A DNA stretch of 64,000 bases, taken from NCBI RefSeq assembly GCF_030845195.1, contig NZ_CP132543.1:2683501-2747500 (forward strand), written 5' to 3'. The position numbers and the translations under genes were made by a program. The notes under the pieces were generated by a model that worked only from the letters and a program-made list of their open reading frames with translations, had not been told where the DNA came from and searched no databases. Below, piece after piece: positions 15,636-23,906 of this stretch. Source of the DNA: Sanyastnella coralliicola. Its GTDB lineage: Bacteria; Bacteroidota; Bacteroidia; Flavobacteriales_D; Sanyastnellaceae. The first letter of the stretch is position 1; each line of letters opens with the position of its first letter.

Positions 15636-17228
15636 ATGAATGAATCATTCTACATAGAAAGAACATGTTCCACTTGCGGAAACAACGAACGTATTAGCGT
15701 ATCGAAAAAGGAAGCCGCTTTTGAACTAGTGAACATTAATGATCTCCTCGGACCAAACTGCCCCAATTGCTCAAGCACTTCTTTTTCATTCGGTTGTAGG
15801 TCGCTCGATTTGGATTTTGAATTGCTCAAAGAATGGGCACTTGATCTTGAGTTGCATGTAAGCCCTCAAGACGAAGAAATAATCTTAGCCGAAGAGAAAT
15901 ACGTAGAGAGTATTCTATCAATCCTTGACGGATTCACAATTCCAGATCAAAAGAGAAACATCCTCATAGGAGCTCTTTGTGTGATAATCTATGACAACAC
16001 CGTAGAGGACAATCATCAGAAAGACAGAAACCTTAAGCAACGCATCATTAGAGAGTTGAATAGTCGAATTGAAATTCTAAAACTAGCGGACGATTCAATA
16101 ATGGACTACATAAAGGAAGTTGTTCATCCTCAGTTAGAATTGAACCGTACCGAAGAGCTCAAATCATACGAAGCGTCGATTAAGAGAGAACATCGTTTTG
16201 GCTGGACTCCAAAATTCCAAGACGTATTCCAGACCGATTTAAATAAAACTGTATTCGTACCTATTGTCATTCAAACCTTTGAAAGGTTGGGATGGGATTT
16301 GGTCTATCAGGACGAAAATTCGGCGGAAGCTAAACGAAAAGGAGAATTCAATCGGGGGACAGAAAAAATTACAGTGTCCTACGACCAAGGGAATGTCGAA
16401 GTCATAAGTATTTCACTTGGAAGTGAACTGTGGGACGCTGGGAGAAACTCAAAGCGAGTCAGGCTATTTGAACACGCTTTTCGACAGTTAGAAGATGAGT
16501 ATGATGCCGAAGCCTTAGCTGAATTAGAAAAAGAAGTTGAACGAACGAATAACTGGGATGACTACGTAATCCCAGAGAGTCTGCCACTTCCGAAAAAACA
16601 GAAAACTCCGAAACTGTGGATTCCAGTTACTGGTGGATTGATCTCAGCAATCTTACTCGGATTTATCCTTGCTCTACTCACCACAAAGGTGATGTATGTA
16701 TTTGTACTTTATGAAGTGGGGATCGCAATTGCCTTTGGGTTAGTCCTCAAATTTCTGATTAGGTCGAGTAACTACACGTATTTCAATCATCTGAAATATA
16801 CCCTTATGGGAATGACTGGGCTCGCCTTTTTCTCAAGCCAATACTTTCAGTATCAAATATTCTTAAACGAAATAGGAGAGGATTCATTCGGGTTTCTCGC
16901 ATTTATGAATTTAAGGCTTCAAATGGGCCTAACGCTAGAGTCCCTGAATACCGGGTGGATAGGGCTTGTACTGAGCTGGATTTTCCAACTCGGATTCACA
17001 TATTTAGTTGGAATATTTCGTTTGGCTTCAATCTTGATTTCGTATCAATTAGAAAGAGTTCCACCCGAGGTCTTGGATTTTGCACTCTTTCATTTTACCA
17101 AAGAAAAAACTGAAGATCAGGTGCGTTCTGAATTATCCAGAATGGGATGGACAGAAGCACAAGATCAGAATGAAGTCTTCGAAGCAATAGGTGCTCTAAA
17201 TGGTGCAATTGAACATGGCAGAATGTAA
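15636..17228 (+). CDS. Zinc-ribbon membrane protein of unknown function
   Basis: A 530-residue protein. Residues 8-50 form a two-pair zinc ribbon (CSTCGNNERI and CPNC). A helical region (about 55-170) follows, then an alpha/beta domain (about 180-290) containing VIQTFERLGWDLVY and KITVSYDQGNVEVISISLG. The C-terminal part has four or five membrane helices (about 328-470) and ends with a cytoplasmic helical tail (about 480-530). I recognise no family. A cytosolic zinc ribbon ahead of a multi-helix membrane anchor suggests a sensor or scaffold rather than a transporter. It is the last gene of the accessory stretch, 141 bp after the DUF7003-like gene, and ends near a period-7/8 repeat tract. Confidence 0.6.
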   Translation: MNESFYIERTCSTCGNNERISVSKKEAAFELVNINDLLGPNCPNCSSTSFSFGCRSLDLDFELLKEWALDLELHVSPQDEEIILAEEKYVESILSILDGFTIPDQKRNILIGALCVIIYDNTVEDNHQKDRNLKQRIIRELNSRIEILKLADDSIMDYIKEVVHPQLELNRTEELKSYEASIKREHRFGWTPKFQDVFQTDLNKTVFVPIVIQTFERLGWDLVYQDENSAEAKRKGEFNRGTEKITVSYDQGNVEVISISLGSELWDAGRNSKRVRLFEHAFRQLEDEYDAEALAELEKEVERTNNWDDYVIPESLPLPKKQKTPKLWIPVTGGLISAILLGFILALLTTKVMYVFVLYEVGIAIAFGLVLKFLIRSSNYTYFNHLKYTLMGMTGLAFFSSQYFQYQIFLNEIGEDSFGFLAFMNLRLQMGLTLESLNTGWIGLVLSWIFQLGFTYLVGIFRLASILISYQLERVPPEVLDFALFHFTKEKTEDQVRSELSRMGWTEAQDQNEVFEAIGALNGAIEHGRM

Positions 17229-17240
17229 TATTCAAAAACC

Positions 17241-17303
17241 ATTTAGCCATTTAGCCCAAAAAAGAAAAAGCCTTAGGCCTTAGGCCATAAGCCATACGCC
17301 CGA
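17241..17303. repeat. Mixed period-8 and period-7 repeat between convergent genes
   Basis: Two copies of ccatttag (period 8) are followed by gccttag, gccttag, gccataa, gccatac (period 7). The period-8 element is the same one that fills the coding repeat at 20484-20672. The period-7 element is the reverse complement of 6501-6534. Confidence 0.75.
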
Positions 17304-17663
17304 TCAGGATGCAAACTTAAACTCAAAAGGCAAATCAACCAGCCCCGAAAACTCCTCCCCCTTCTCCACCATCAACTCATCTTCTTCTTCGCTGATCCAA
17401 ACTACCTGCACTTTGTCTTTCATACGCTCGAGCGTTGAAAGCAATTCAAGGAGGTATCGACCGCTAGATGAATTGAAGTATTCAAGGAAGAACTCAATCG
17501 TGAGCGGAGCGTTGCCGTTTAGCTTGAGCTCATTGGCCCACCCGATGACGGGTTCATAGAATGACCACGCATTTTCAGGCAAAGAACGCCCCTGGATGAC
17601 CAGCTTATTGGCTAGGTCATCATACTTGACTTGAGGAGTATCTTGTGTTGCTTCGAAATGCAT
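17304..17663 (-). CDS. siaC: SiaC-family regulatory phosphoprotein (DUF1987)
   Basis: A 119-residue protein of the DUF1987/SiaC family, beginning MHFEATQDTPQVKYDD and containing the typical GRSLPENAWSFYEPVIGW and a FNSSSGRYLLELLSTLERM helix whose serine/threonine positions are candidate phosphorylation sites. In Pseudomonas, SiaC is phosphorylated by SiaB and dephosphorylated by SiaA, and unphosphorylated SiaC activates the diguanylate cyclase SiaD. The output here is unknown. An upstream Met (17678) is possible, but the family start pattern favours 17663. It lies 21 bp downstream of the SiaB-like gene. Confidence 0.88.
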   Translation of the reverse strand: MHFEATQDTPQVKYDDLANKLVIQGRSLPENAWSFYEPVIGWANELKLNGNAPLTIEFFLEYFNSSSGRYLLELLSTLERMKDKVQVVWISEEEDELMVEKGEEFSGLVDLPFEFKFAS

Positions 17664-17684
17664 GAGTATCAGTGTCAAAAGTAG

Positions 17685-18797
17685 CTAAACAAGGGCGCTA
17701 AATGAAAAAAATGTTTCTTCATTATTGTGCGCGTCAAAGCGGTATGAGATTCGTCCACGACATGCTTTGGCCACTTGAAGGAGGCCTAGTCCTGTGCTCT
17801 GTTTATCCTTCAGATAAATGCTCTCTTTGAACTTCTGTTTATGAAGTTCTTTCAAGCCTTCTTCATCGCGACGCATCATCTCGCTTAGGCTAGCTTCTAA
17901 TGTATTGACGTTCGAACTAGGCATGACGTTGCCTGTTTCGATGTATAAATTTCGTTCTGTTTGTCCGATCACGATCACTCCTTCCCGCACTCCATTCACT
18001 ACCGGAGCATGGTGAGAGATATTCTGAAGCATCTCGATAAGTATATGACCAACCTTCTTGGCTTCCTGACTTCCAATCCCCTGCTCGATGTTGATCTCGA
18101 CAATATTCAGCAGCGGTAGAATCGCTCCTTGAGAGAAGTCTCCCTTGTAGCACATCAAGATGCCCTTATCGGTCATCATCGACTTAAATTCACGCGAAGT
18201 CTGCATGAAATCCAACTCTTCTGAATCGTCTGTCTTTTTGAAATTCACCTGGTTATTGAACAAGGTGTTGCCCTGGGCATCCTTGTCAAAGTCGAAACGC
18301 AATGGTTGACCTGACTTACGCGCCAGTTCAATCAATCCTAGTCCGGCCCCGCCGCGTTCACTGATCTCGTTGTCTTGAAGTTGTTTCAAGTACAACTCCT
18401 TCAGTTCCTTTTTGTCTAAGGAATTGACGAGCTCTACCGCTTCAGCCAACTTGTTTTTGTCGTCTGGGTTGACCTTGTTTATGGAATTGATGTAGAATGA
18501 TTTCGGGAATGCACGGAAGCTGAACATCGCTTCATGGTCGATGTCTTTCTTCTCGATCGAATCGCCGTGCTTCAGAATGTTTTGGAAACACTCGACTAGG
18601 AGGAAAGACACCTTTCGATTCACTTTCGAAAGCTCTGCCTCCCCTTCAAGGGTATTCTCGCTAATTCCAATGATCCCTTCGGTCAGGTGCTCCCTAAACG
18701 GTCCGCGGTAGGCGAACATCATTCGTGCGTCTTGGTTAGCCTGAAAGAGAGACCACGCAGAAAAGCGCTCCATATGTGTGGAGTTTTCACTCAGCAT
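17685..18797 (-). CDS. Tandem SiaB-type kinase (two fused domains)
   Basis: A 370-residue protein made of two copies of the SiaB-family kinase domain (DUF6272; GHKL/HATPase-like), each about 180 residues. The first has the N-box ECFQNILKHG at residues 69-78 and the G-box GGAGLGLIELARKSG at 149-163. The second has EMLQNISHHAP at 255-265 and STGLGLLQVAKACRG at 334-348. Both halves also share an opening pattern (MMFAYRGPF and ILMCYKGDF). Known SiaB proteins are normally a single domain, so this is a fusion or internal duplication with both nucleotide-binding sites apparently intact. It is the likely kinase for the SiaC-like protein encoded next. Confidence 0.85.
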   Translation of the reverse strand: MLSENSTHMERFSAWSLFQANQDARMMFAYRGPFREHLTEGIIGISENTLEGEAELSKVNRKVSFLLVECFQNILKHGDSIEKKDIDHEAMFSFRAFPKSFYINSINKVNPDDKNKLAEAVELVNSLDKKELKELYLKQLQDNEISERGGAGLGLIELARKSGQPLRFDFDKDAQGNTLFNNQVNFKKTDDSEELDFMQTSREFKSMMTDKGILMCYKGDFSQGAILPLLNIVEINIEQGIGSQEAKKVGHILIEMLQNISHHAPVVNGVREGVIVIGQTERNLYIETGNVMPSSNVNTLEASLSEMMRRDEEGLKELHKQKFKESIYLKDKQSTGLGLLQVAKACRGRISYRFDAHNNEETFFSFSALV

Positions 18798-18883
18798 GGT
18801 ACATAGTTATCCCTTCTGATCCATTAAGATCAGATAATCAGTCTCTCCTTGTTACGCGAATTAAGGTCCGTGAGTTACAGATT

Positions 18884-19186
18884 TTATAGCGCAAGTTCTT
18901 CCTGCATGACAATGGCGTGAACTTCCTTCACGACATCACGCATCCAAGACGTGCTGATATATGGGAATACGCGTTCTCGAAGCTTAATCTTTGTCGCTGT
19001 TTCACGAAGCTGAAGGAGCACCTTCTCGTGATCGTTGTCGACTGTAAACTTGATTTTGAGTGTGGTATCAGCTTGCTCGCTGATTTCGATACCTTCAGTA
19101 AGTAGCTCTGATTCGATGGCTTCGATAAGGTTGTTGCTAGTGATGTTTAGTCCTTCATTGAGAACTTTGATTCGAATAGTATGCAT
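18884..19186 (-). CDS. Hypothetical protein upstream of SiaB/SiaC genes
   Basis: A 100-residue soluble protein (MHTIRIKVLNEGLNITSNN) with alternating beta and alpha segments and no cysteines. I recognise no family. It lies 86 bp upstream of the double SiaB gene in the same direction and 103 bp downstream of the sigma-factor pair, so it may be the first gene of a three-gene siaB/siaC operon and a further switch component. The antisense frame (18917-19105) is a shadow. Confidence 0.6.
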   Translation of the reverse strand: MHTIRIKVLNEGLNITSNNLIEAIESELLTEGIEISEQADTTLKIKFTVDNDHEKVLLQLRETATKIKLRERVFPYISTSWMRDVVKEVHAIVMQEELAL

Positions 19187-19289
19187 AGGTGGCTAAATTT
19201 CAAATGAGCATTCTATCCCAACAAATCTTCGGCACAGTTCCTTCAAGTTAGGATGAAACTGCTGTAAATCAAAAGAATAGTTTTCCACA

Positions 19290-20993
19290 CTAGTGCAAAC
19301 GGATCTGCAATCCAGCCACGAATCCGTAGCTATTCAGGCGCTCTTCATAGATGTCGCTTTGAAGGGTTGGTGTCACCCCAAATCGCGTACTGAAGCCTGT
19401 ATACACCCCTAGCCTTTCAGATAGACTATAGGCAATATGTACATCCGATCGGATGGATATCGAAAGGGTTTGAGCCGCCGCTGAACGATCAACAAATCGT
19501 CCGTCACTCAATACCACCCCATCAACGGTAGTTTGAAGCATAAACGAAGGACCAACACGCACGCCCAACTCCCAGCGCTTCCATTGGAAACGTTTTCCTA
19601 CCATCAGCGGAATCTCCACAACAGAACGTTGCTGCTTGAACTTGCGTTCTTCGCCGCGCTCTATTTCGGTCACCAATACGCTGTCTTCAATGAAAGTAAA
19701 GGCGGTATCAGCGATCTCGATATAGGTCGTGTCTACAATCCACTCTTCCTGGTTTTCATTGAAGGTGGAATCAATCTGTTCGATGATTTCAATAGTAATC
19801 GAGTCAACGATCTGTTCCTCGAAATACTCAAAGTACTCTAGGGTATCACCCCCTTGAACAGTGGTCAATTCATTTTCAAAACGATGGATCTGGAATCCTG
19901 AGCTAAAGTCCCACCCTTTCATAAGGTAACTGATACCCAAACCGAAAGTAGTAGCACGCTCATCTGTTAACGAGGCCGTCGAAGTATTCTCAGACTGAAT
20001 CTGCTTCTTCCCAAACGGACTAGCCAATCCAATATGCGGACGAAGCTCAATGATGTTCGGACGATAATTCGGTAAGTCGCGTTGATTGCCATGGAACTTG
20101 CGTGTGTACTCCGGATTCAACACAAACCACCGCGTCTCCGGCAAGAACATTGAAGGACGAGGAACCTCATCATACGCCGGATCATGGAATGGATTAAATG
20201 GTGTTTCTCCACCCAACGCATCATTGCCGTCGCTATCATCGTTTCCGTCTTGACCTAAACTCGATCCATCAGCGCCAACATCGGCACCACTACTATCGTC
20301 GGTAGGATCAGTAGCACCAAGTCCACCACTACCAGCCTCACCAGAAGCCCCCGGCCTCAACTCCGGCCCACCCCCTCGGGTAATCTCTGCTCCAGACTTA
20401 CCACCCAAAGCGTCAGTCCCATCAGCCATGTCACCAGTCGGTCCACTAACCATTTCGCCAGAAGGCCCACTAGCGGAGTCAACACCTTTAGCCATTTCGC
20501 CATTTAGCCCTTTCGCCCTTTCAGCCATTTCGCCATTTAGCCCATTACCCGGATCAACACCTTTAGCCCTTTCGCCATTTAGCCCTTTCGCCCTTTCAGC
20601 CATTTCGCCATTCAGCCCATTAGCCGTGTCAACACCTTTAGCCATTTCGCCATTTCGCCCTTCAGCCCTATCAATCGAAGATTGAGAGTTATAAATACTC
20701 GCCATCCTATTCTCCGCAAACCCAAGATGTTCGCCATTATTCGTTGACGCGTGCGTAAAATGGACAGGCATATCAATGGTTTGTCCTTCAGTGCTTGCTA
20801 GACGTTGATGCGCAATTCCCACCGAAGTCAGTAGCAACAGCACGAGCGGCACAGCGAAGAACCACCAGCGGCCTCTTCCCTTTCGGGCATCAAGCATCTG
20901 CTCCATCTGGCTCCAGTGGGCCTGATTGAAGCTAGCCTGTTGGCCCGCCAACTGTTCTCTGAACAGCTCGTCTATGTTGTTCTTTTCCTTCAC
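19290..20993 (-). CDS. Membrane-anchored protein with repeat linker and beta-barrel-like C-terminus
   Basis: A 567-residue protein. The N-terminal 43 residues are cytoplasmic (IDELFREQLAGQQASFNQAHW, a pattern common in proteins encoded next to ECF sigma factors), followed by one membrane helix (about 44-62). A low-complexity linker (about 107-240) contains a 25-residue repeat rich in NGEMAKG and AKGLNGE, then Gly/Asp-rich sequence. Residues about 280-567 look like an outer-membrane beta barrel of the porin/PorT type, ending in YGFVAGLQIRLH. Its start overlaps the sigma factor stop by 4 bp, so it may be the cognate anti-sigma or sensor. Such a single chain spanning both membranes is inferred only. 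Confidence 0.72.
   Translation of the reverse strand: MKEKNNIDELFREQLAGQQASFNQAHWSQMEQMLDARKGRGRWWFFAVPLVLLLLTSVGIAHQRLASTEGQTIDMPVHFTHASTNNGEHLGFAENRMASIYNSQSSIDRAEGRNGEMAKGVDTANGLNGEMAERAKGLNGERAKGVDPGNGLNGEMAERAKGLNGEMAKGVDSASGPSGEMVSGPTGDMADGTDALGGKSGAEITRGGGPELRPGASGEAGSGGLGATDPTDDSSGADVGADGSSLGQDGNDDSDGNDALGGETPFNPFHDPAYDEVPRPSMFLPETRWFVLNPEYTRKFHGNQRDLPNYRPNIIELRPHIGLASPFGKKQIQSENTSTASLTDERATTFGLGISYLMKGWDFSSGFQIHRFENELTTVQGGDTLEYFEYFEEQIVDSITIEIIEQIDSTFNENQEEWIVDTTYIEIADTAFTFIEDSVLVTEIERGEERKFKQQRSVVEIPLMVGKRFQWKRWELGVRVGPSFMLQTTVDGVVLSDGRFVDRSAAAQTLSISIRSDVHIAYSLSERLGVYTGFSTRFGVTPTLQSDIYEERLNSYGFVAGLQIRLH
20484..20672. repeat. Period-8 repeat inside a coding sequence
   Basis: Plus-strand octamers gccatttc, gccattta and gccctttc are tiled across this region and organised into about 75-bp higher-order units beginning caacaccttta. 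On the coding (minus) strand they encode NGEMAKG/AERAKGLNGE repeats. The octamer is the same as in the intergenic tract at 17241-17260. Confidence 0.85.
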
Positions 20994-21565
20994 AGCAAAA
21001 AACTCTTTAATGAGCCCATGGCTTTGATCACCATTGACTTCAGGTCTTTTCTCGCCATGGATAAATGGTAGCGTGAATTGTCTTCACTGATCTCCAGTTT
21101 ATCGGCGATTTCTTTGTGGGAGTAGCCTTCGACGGCATACAGGTTAAAAACAGCTCTTCTTGTATCTCCGAGTTGATGTAGAATGCCTTCCAGGTCTTCA
21201 GCATTCAATTTCTGCTCGGCTTCGTTGACATGATGATCGTCAAGCATGTACGATTCTTCTTGCCAGTCTGTAGTGCGCGTTTGCTCTTTGATTCGCTTTT
21301 GAGATCGAAGCTCATCGATGCATGAGTTGATGACCACACGTTTGGCCCAGAACTCGAATCGGTCAGCATCATTTTCTTTGAGGAATCGTTTCAATGAATC
21401 AAGGATCTTCATAAACCCTTTGTTCAACGCCGCAGCGCGCTCATCGTCATTGGAGAAGTATCGACAGGTCACAGGAAAGAGGTAGGCGTGGGCATCCTTG
21501 TACAGAAGGAATTGTGCCCTTCGGTCGCCTTTTGCCGCTTTCCTGAGAACCGTTTTGTCGATCAT
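20990..21565 (-). CDS. ECF-type RNA polymerase sigma factor
   Basis: A 191-residue sigma-70-family protein with region 2 (ALNKGFMKILDSLKRF, then FEFWAKRVVINSCIDELRSQ) and region 4 with a helix-turn-helix (GYSHKEIADKLEISEDNSRYH). The length is normal for an ECF factor. It overlaps the start of the downstream membrane/beta-barrel gene by 4 bp, the usual arrangement for a sigma factor and its regulator. The upstream gene (21592-22941) ends only 26 bp before its start, so read-through from it is possible. Confidence 0.93.
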   Translation of the reverse strand: MIDKTVLRKAAKGDRRAQFLLYKDAHAYLFPVTCRYFSNDDERAAALNKGFMKILDSLKRFLKENDADRFEFWAKRVVINSCIDELRSQKRIKEQTRTTDWQEESYMLDDHHVNEAEQKLNAEDLEGILHQLGDTRRAVFNLYAVEGYSHKEIADKLEISEDNSRYHLSMARKDLKSMVIKAMGSLKSFLL

Positions 21566-21591
21566 ATATCATTCGGGGAATGTTCACCCCG

Positions 21592-22941
21592 CTATTGTTT
21601 CACTATTCTTCTGGTCAACTCTTGTTCCTTGCCCCAAACCTTCACCAGGTAAATTCCCTGTGGTAGATCTGCAACTTCCAATGTCAACTGAGTTCGTGAA
21701 TTTAGCATCTCATTTCTCACGACCCTTCCGTCGATTGAGAACACTGCCACTTGCTCCATGCGATCATCACCGCTTAGTTGAACATTGAGGATCTGTTGAA
21801 CCGGGTTTGGATACAATGACATCTCCAAGGTACTTTCTTGCTCTACATTGAGCGGAAGGCCATCAACTACAATAAGTTGAACTGGTCCGCCAAGCGAATC
21901 ACAACCTTGCATGATCAGCGTGTCACAATGCCAGCTAGAGCATGATTGGTCGTTGGTAAAGACTTCCAGGCAAATACCGTAGTATCCTGGTGATTCGTAC
22001 TCGTGCGATGGGAATTGATCAGTTGAGGTGGTTCCATCTCCGAAACTCCAGACGTAATTGATGTTATCTCCTGAGCTTAAGTTGTGTATGTACACAAGCT
22101 CACATCCTAGAGAATCGTTGTAACTGATTTCAAAGTTCGCATTGCAATCGTTGAAGGTGCTGTCTCCGTTATCATAGACGCAAGAACCATCATCAATCGT
22201 TGCCTGAGGGTTGTAATTCAGTGCCAATGGATCAGTACATCCATAGATAAACTGGTCTGTGCTATCGCCGTTATCGTAGATACAAGAACCATCGTCAATC
22301 GTTGCTTGAGGGTTGTAATTCAAGGCCAACGGATCAGTACATCCATACACAAACCAGTCTGTGCTGTCGCCATTATCATACACACATGACCCATCGTCAA
22401 TCGTCGCCAGTGGATTGTAGTTCAAGGCCAATGGATCTGTACAACCGTACACAAACCAATCGGTACTATCGCCGTTGTCATAGACACAAGACCCATCATC
22501 GATCGTTGCCCACGGATTGTAGTTCAAGGCCTGTGGATCCGTACAACCATAAATGAATTCGTCTGTACTATCACCATTGTCGTACTGACAAGACCCATCA
22601 TCAATCGTAGCCTGTGGGTTGTAGTTCAAGGCCAATGGATCCGTACAACCATAGATAAAGAAGTCTGTGCTGTCTCCATTATCGTACAAGCAAGATCCAT
22701 CATCGATGGTAGCTTGTGGGTTGAAATTAAGGGCGAGTGAGTCAGTGCAACCGTAAATAAAGAAGTCTGTGCTATCGCCGTTGTCGTAGATGCAGCTCCC
22801 GTCATTCACGTTTGCTAGCGGATTATAATTCAGTGCGAGTGGGTCAGTACAGCCATATATGAACTGCCCCGTGCTATCAACCTGTGCCTGCGCTCCAATC
22901 ATCAGGAGTAGGAAGGTCATCAGTGGTAAAATTCTTTTCAT
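21592..22941 (-). CDS. T9SS-secreted protein with seven 34-residue cysteine repeats and a PKD domain
   Basis: A 449-residue secreted protein. After a signal peptide (MKRILPLMTFLLLMIGAQA) come seven 34-residue repeats (about residues 27-262) with the core YGCTDPLALNYNP and DDGSCxYDNGDST. Each has two cysteines that may form a disulfide. A PKD domain follows (about 265-350, YVWSFGDGTTSTDQF) and the C-terminus is a T9SS type A sorting domain (LYPNPVQQILNVQLSG to RRIVKQ). The GCTD/NYNP repeat is widespread in secreted Bacteroidota proteins, where its role is unclear. The number of repeats and the close DNA identity between them suggest recent expansion. Confidence 0.88.
   Translation of the reverse strand: MKRILPLMTFLLLMIGAQAQVDSTGQFIYGCTDPLALNYNPLANVNDGSCIYDNGDSTDFFIYGCTDSLALNFNPQATIDDGSCLYDNGDSTDFFIYGCTDPLALNYNPQATIDDGSCQYDNGDSTDEFIYGCTDPQALNYNPWATIDDGSCVYDNGDSTDWFVYGCTDPLALNYNPLATIDDGSCVYDNGDSTDWFVYGCTDPLALNYNPQATIDDGSCIYDNGDSTDQFIYGCTDPLALNYNPQATIDDGSCVYDNGDSTFNDCNANFEISYNDSLGCELVYIHNLSSGDNINYVWSFGDGTTSTDQFPSHEYESPGYYGICLEVFTNDQSCSSWHCDTLIMQGCDSLGGPVQLIVVDGLPLNVEQESTLEMSLYPNPVQQILNVQLSGDDRMEQVAVFSIDGRVVRNEMLNSRTQLTLEVADLPQGIYLVKVWGKEQELTRRIVKQ
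22156..22863 (-). repeat. Seven tandem 102-bp coding repeats
   Basis: Seven in-frame 102-bp units encode the GCTDPLALNYNP/DDGSC repeat. The central units (three to seven) are most alike at DNA level, and the first unit is most diverged (NVNDG instead of TIDDG), as expected if expansion occurred in the middle. Confidence 0.9.
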
Positions 22942-23087
22942 CTCTATCGGATTAGTGTTCTAATTGTAAGCGCTTCATAAATAGAGACGTACCTCATTTC
23001 GCTCGTGTGAGTCACTTCTTCATTTTTTTTGGGATGTATACTTGAAACACTTGTGAACTCTTCGCGATGAATGGCTGTTTATTCTGC

Positions 23088-23097
23088 TACATCTTTG
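23088..23097 (+). promoter_or_regulatory. Promoter-like box TACATCTTTG upstream of msrA
   Basis: TACATCTTTG lies 17 bp before the msrA start codon and resembles the Bacteroidota -7 element with a widened spacer. A GTTTATT about 10 bp upstream is too close for a canonical -33 box, so the assignment is tentative. Confidence 0.35.
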
Positions 23098-23114
23098 TAC
23101 CACAAGCAATTTAT

Positions 23115-23762
23115 ATGAAGCAGTTTTTGGTTATAGCATTATTCATTTTACCTCTGGCTATGTGCAGTTCTTCGCCTACGGCGGAAGCAATGGCACCCGC
23201 AAAAGAGCCTAAGGATCTTAGTAACTATAGCGTAGCCTACTTCGCCAGCGGATGTTTCTGGTGTGTGGAAGCTATCTATGAATCTGTTCGTGGTGTGGAA
23301 GAAGCCATCTCTGGCTACTCAGGAGGAACAGAAAAGAATCCGACCTACCGTCAAGTAGGTGGAGGCAGCACTAGCCATGCAGAGGCCGTGGCCGTTTATT
23401 ACGACCCAGAAGTGGTTGACTTTAGAACCTTGGTCAAGGTGTTCTACGGTTCACAAGACCCAACAACGGTGAATGGTCAGCATCCTGATTATGGTCCGCA
23501 GTATCGTTCGATAATTTTTTACGCTAACGCGGAAGAGCGAACGATTGCAGAGGAAGAAAAAGCCGCACTCGAAGCAAGCGGACTATACAGCGAGCCAATT
23601 GCGACGGAAATCACAGCGTTTACCAAGTTCTGGGAAGCAGAAGATTATCATCAGGATTATGAAAAACTGAATCCTGGAAATCCATACGTACAGAAGGTAT
23701 CTATACCGCGTTTAAAGCGCTTCCAACAGAAGTTCCCCGAACTTCTGAAAGAAGACCATTAA
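23115..23762 (+). CDS. msrA: Peptide-methionine (S)-S-oxide reductase, lipoprotein form
   Basis: A 215-residue MsrA that reduces methionine-S-sulfoxide in damaged proteins. The active-site motif GCFWC is present (about residues 47-51), followed by the family blocks GYSGG, YRQVGGGSTSHAEAV and EDYHQDYEKLNP. The N-terminus MKQFLVIALFILPLAMCSS is a lipoprotein signal with a lipobox cysteine, so the enzyme probably sits in the periplasm or on the outer membrane. The frame extends 16 codons upstream through the promoter-like box. The ATG at 23115 fits the signal peptide. A strong terminator follows at 23773-23804. Confidence 0.95.
   Translation: MKQFLVIALFILPLAMCSSSPTAEAMAPAKEPKDLSNYSVAYFASGCFWCVEAIYESVRGVEEAISGYSGGTEKNPTYRQVGGGSTSHAEAVAVYYDPEVVDFRTLVKVFYGSQDPTTVNGQHPDYGPQYRSIIFYANAEERTIAEEEKAALEASGLYSEPIATEITAFTKFWEAEDYHQDYEKLNPGNPYVQKVSIPRLKRFQQKFPELLKEDH
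23523..23534 (+). other. 12-mer GCTARCGCGGAA, copy 3
   Basis: GCTAACGCGGAA within msrA, read in frame as Ala-Asn-Ala-Glu. The flanking codons (Tyr before, Glu after) are the same as at copy 5, although the proteins are unrelated. Confidence 0.6.
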
Positions 23763-23772
23763 GCCTGAAGCT

Positions 23773-23804
23773 AGCCGGTTCGGAAACGAACCGGCTTTTT
23801 TTTT
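23773..23804 (+). terminator. Rho-independent terminator of msrA
   Basis: A perfect 10-bp stem, AGCCGGTTCG-gaaa-CGAACCGGCT, is followed by nine T. Confidence 0.93.
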
Positions 23805-23906
23805 CGTGTAAGGGGCAACCCTACAGAAGGTTCGCCGTCTATCCTACACCAAAACCAAAACTAACTATTCTATTGCCCCTTTATTGGGGATTAAGAATTA
23901 AGAGCA

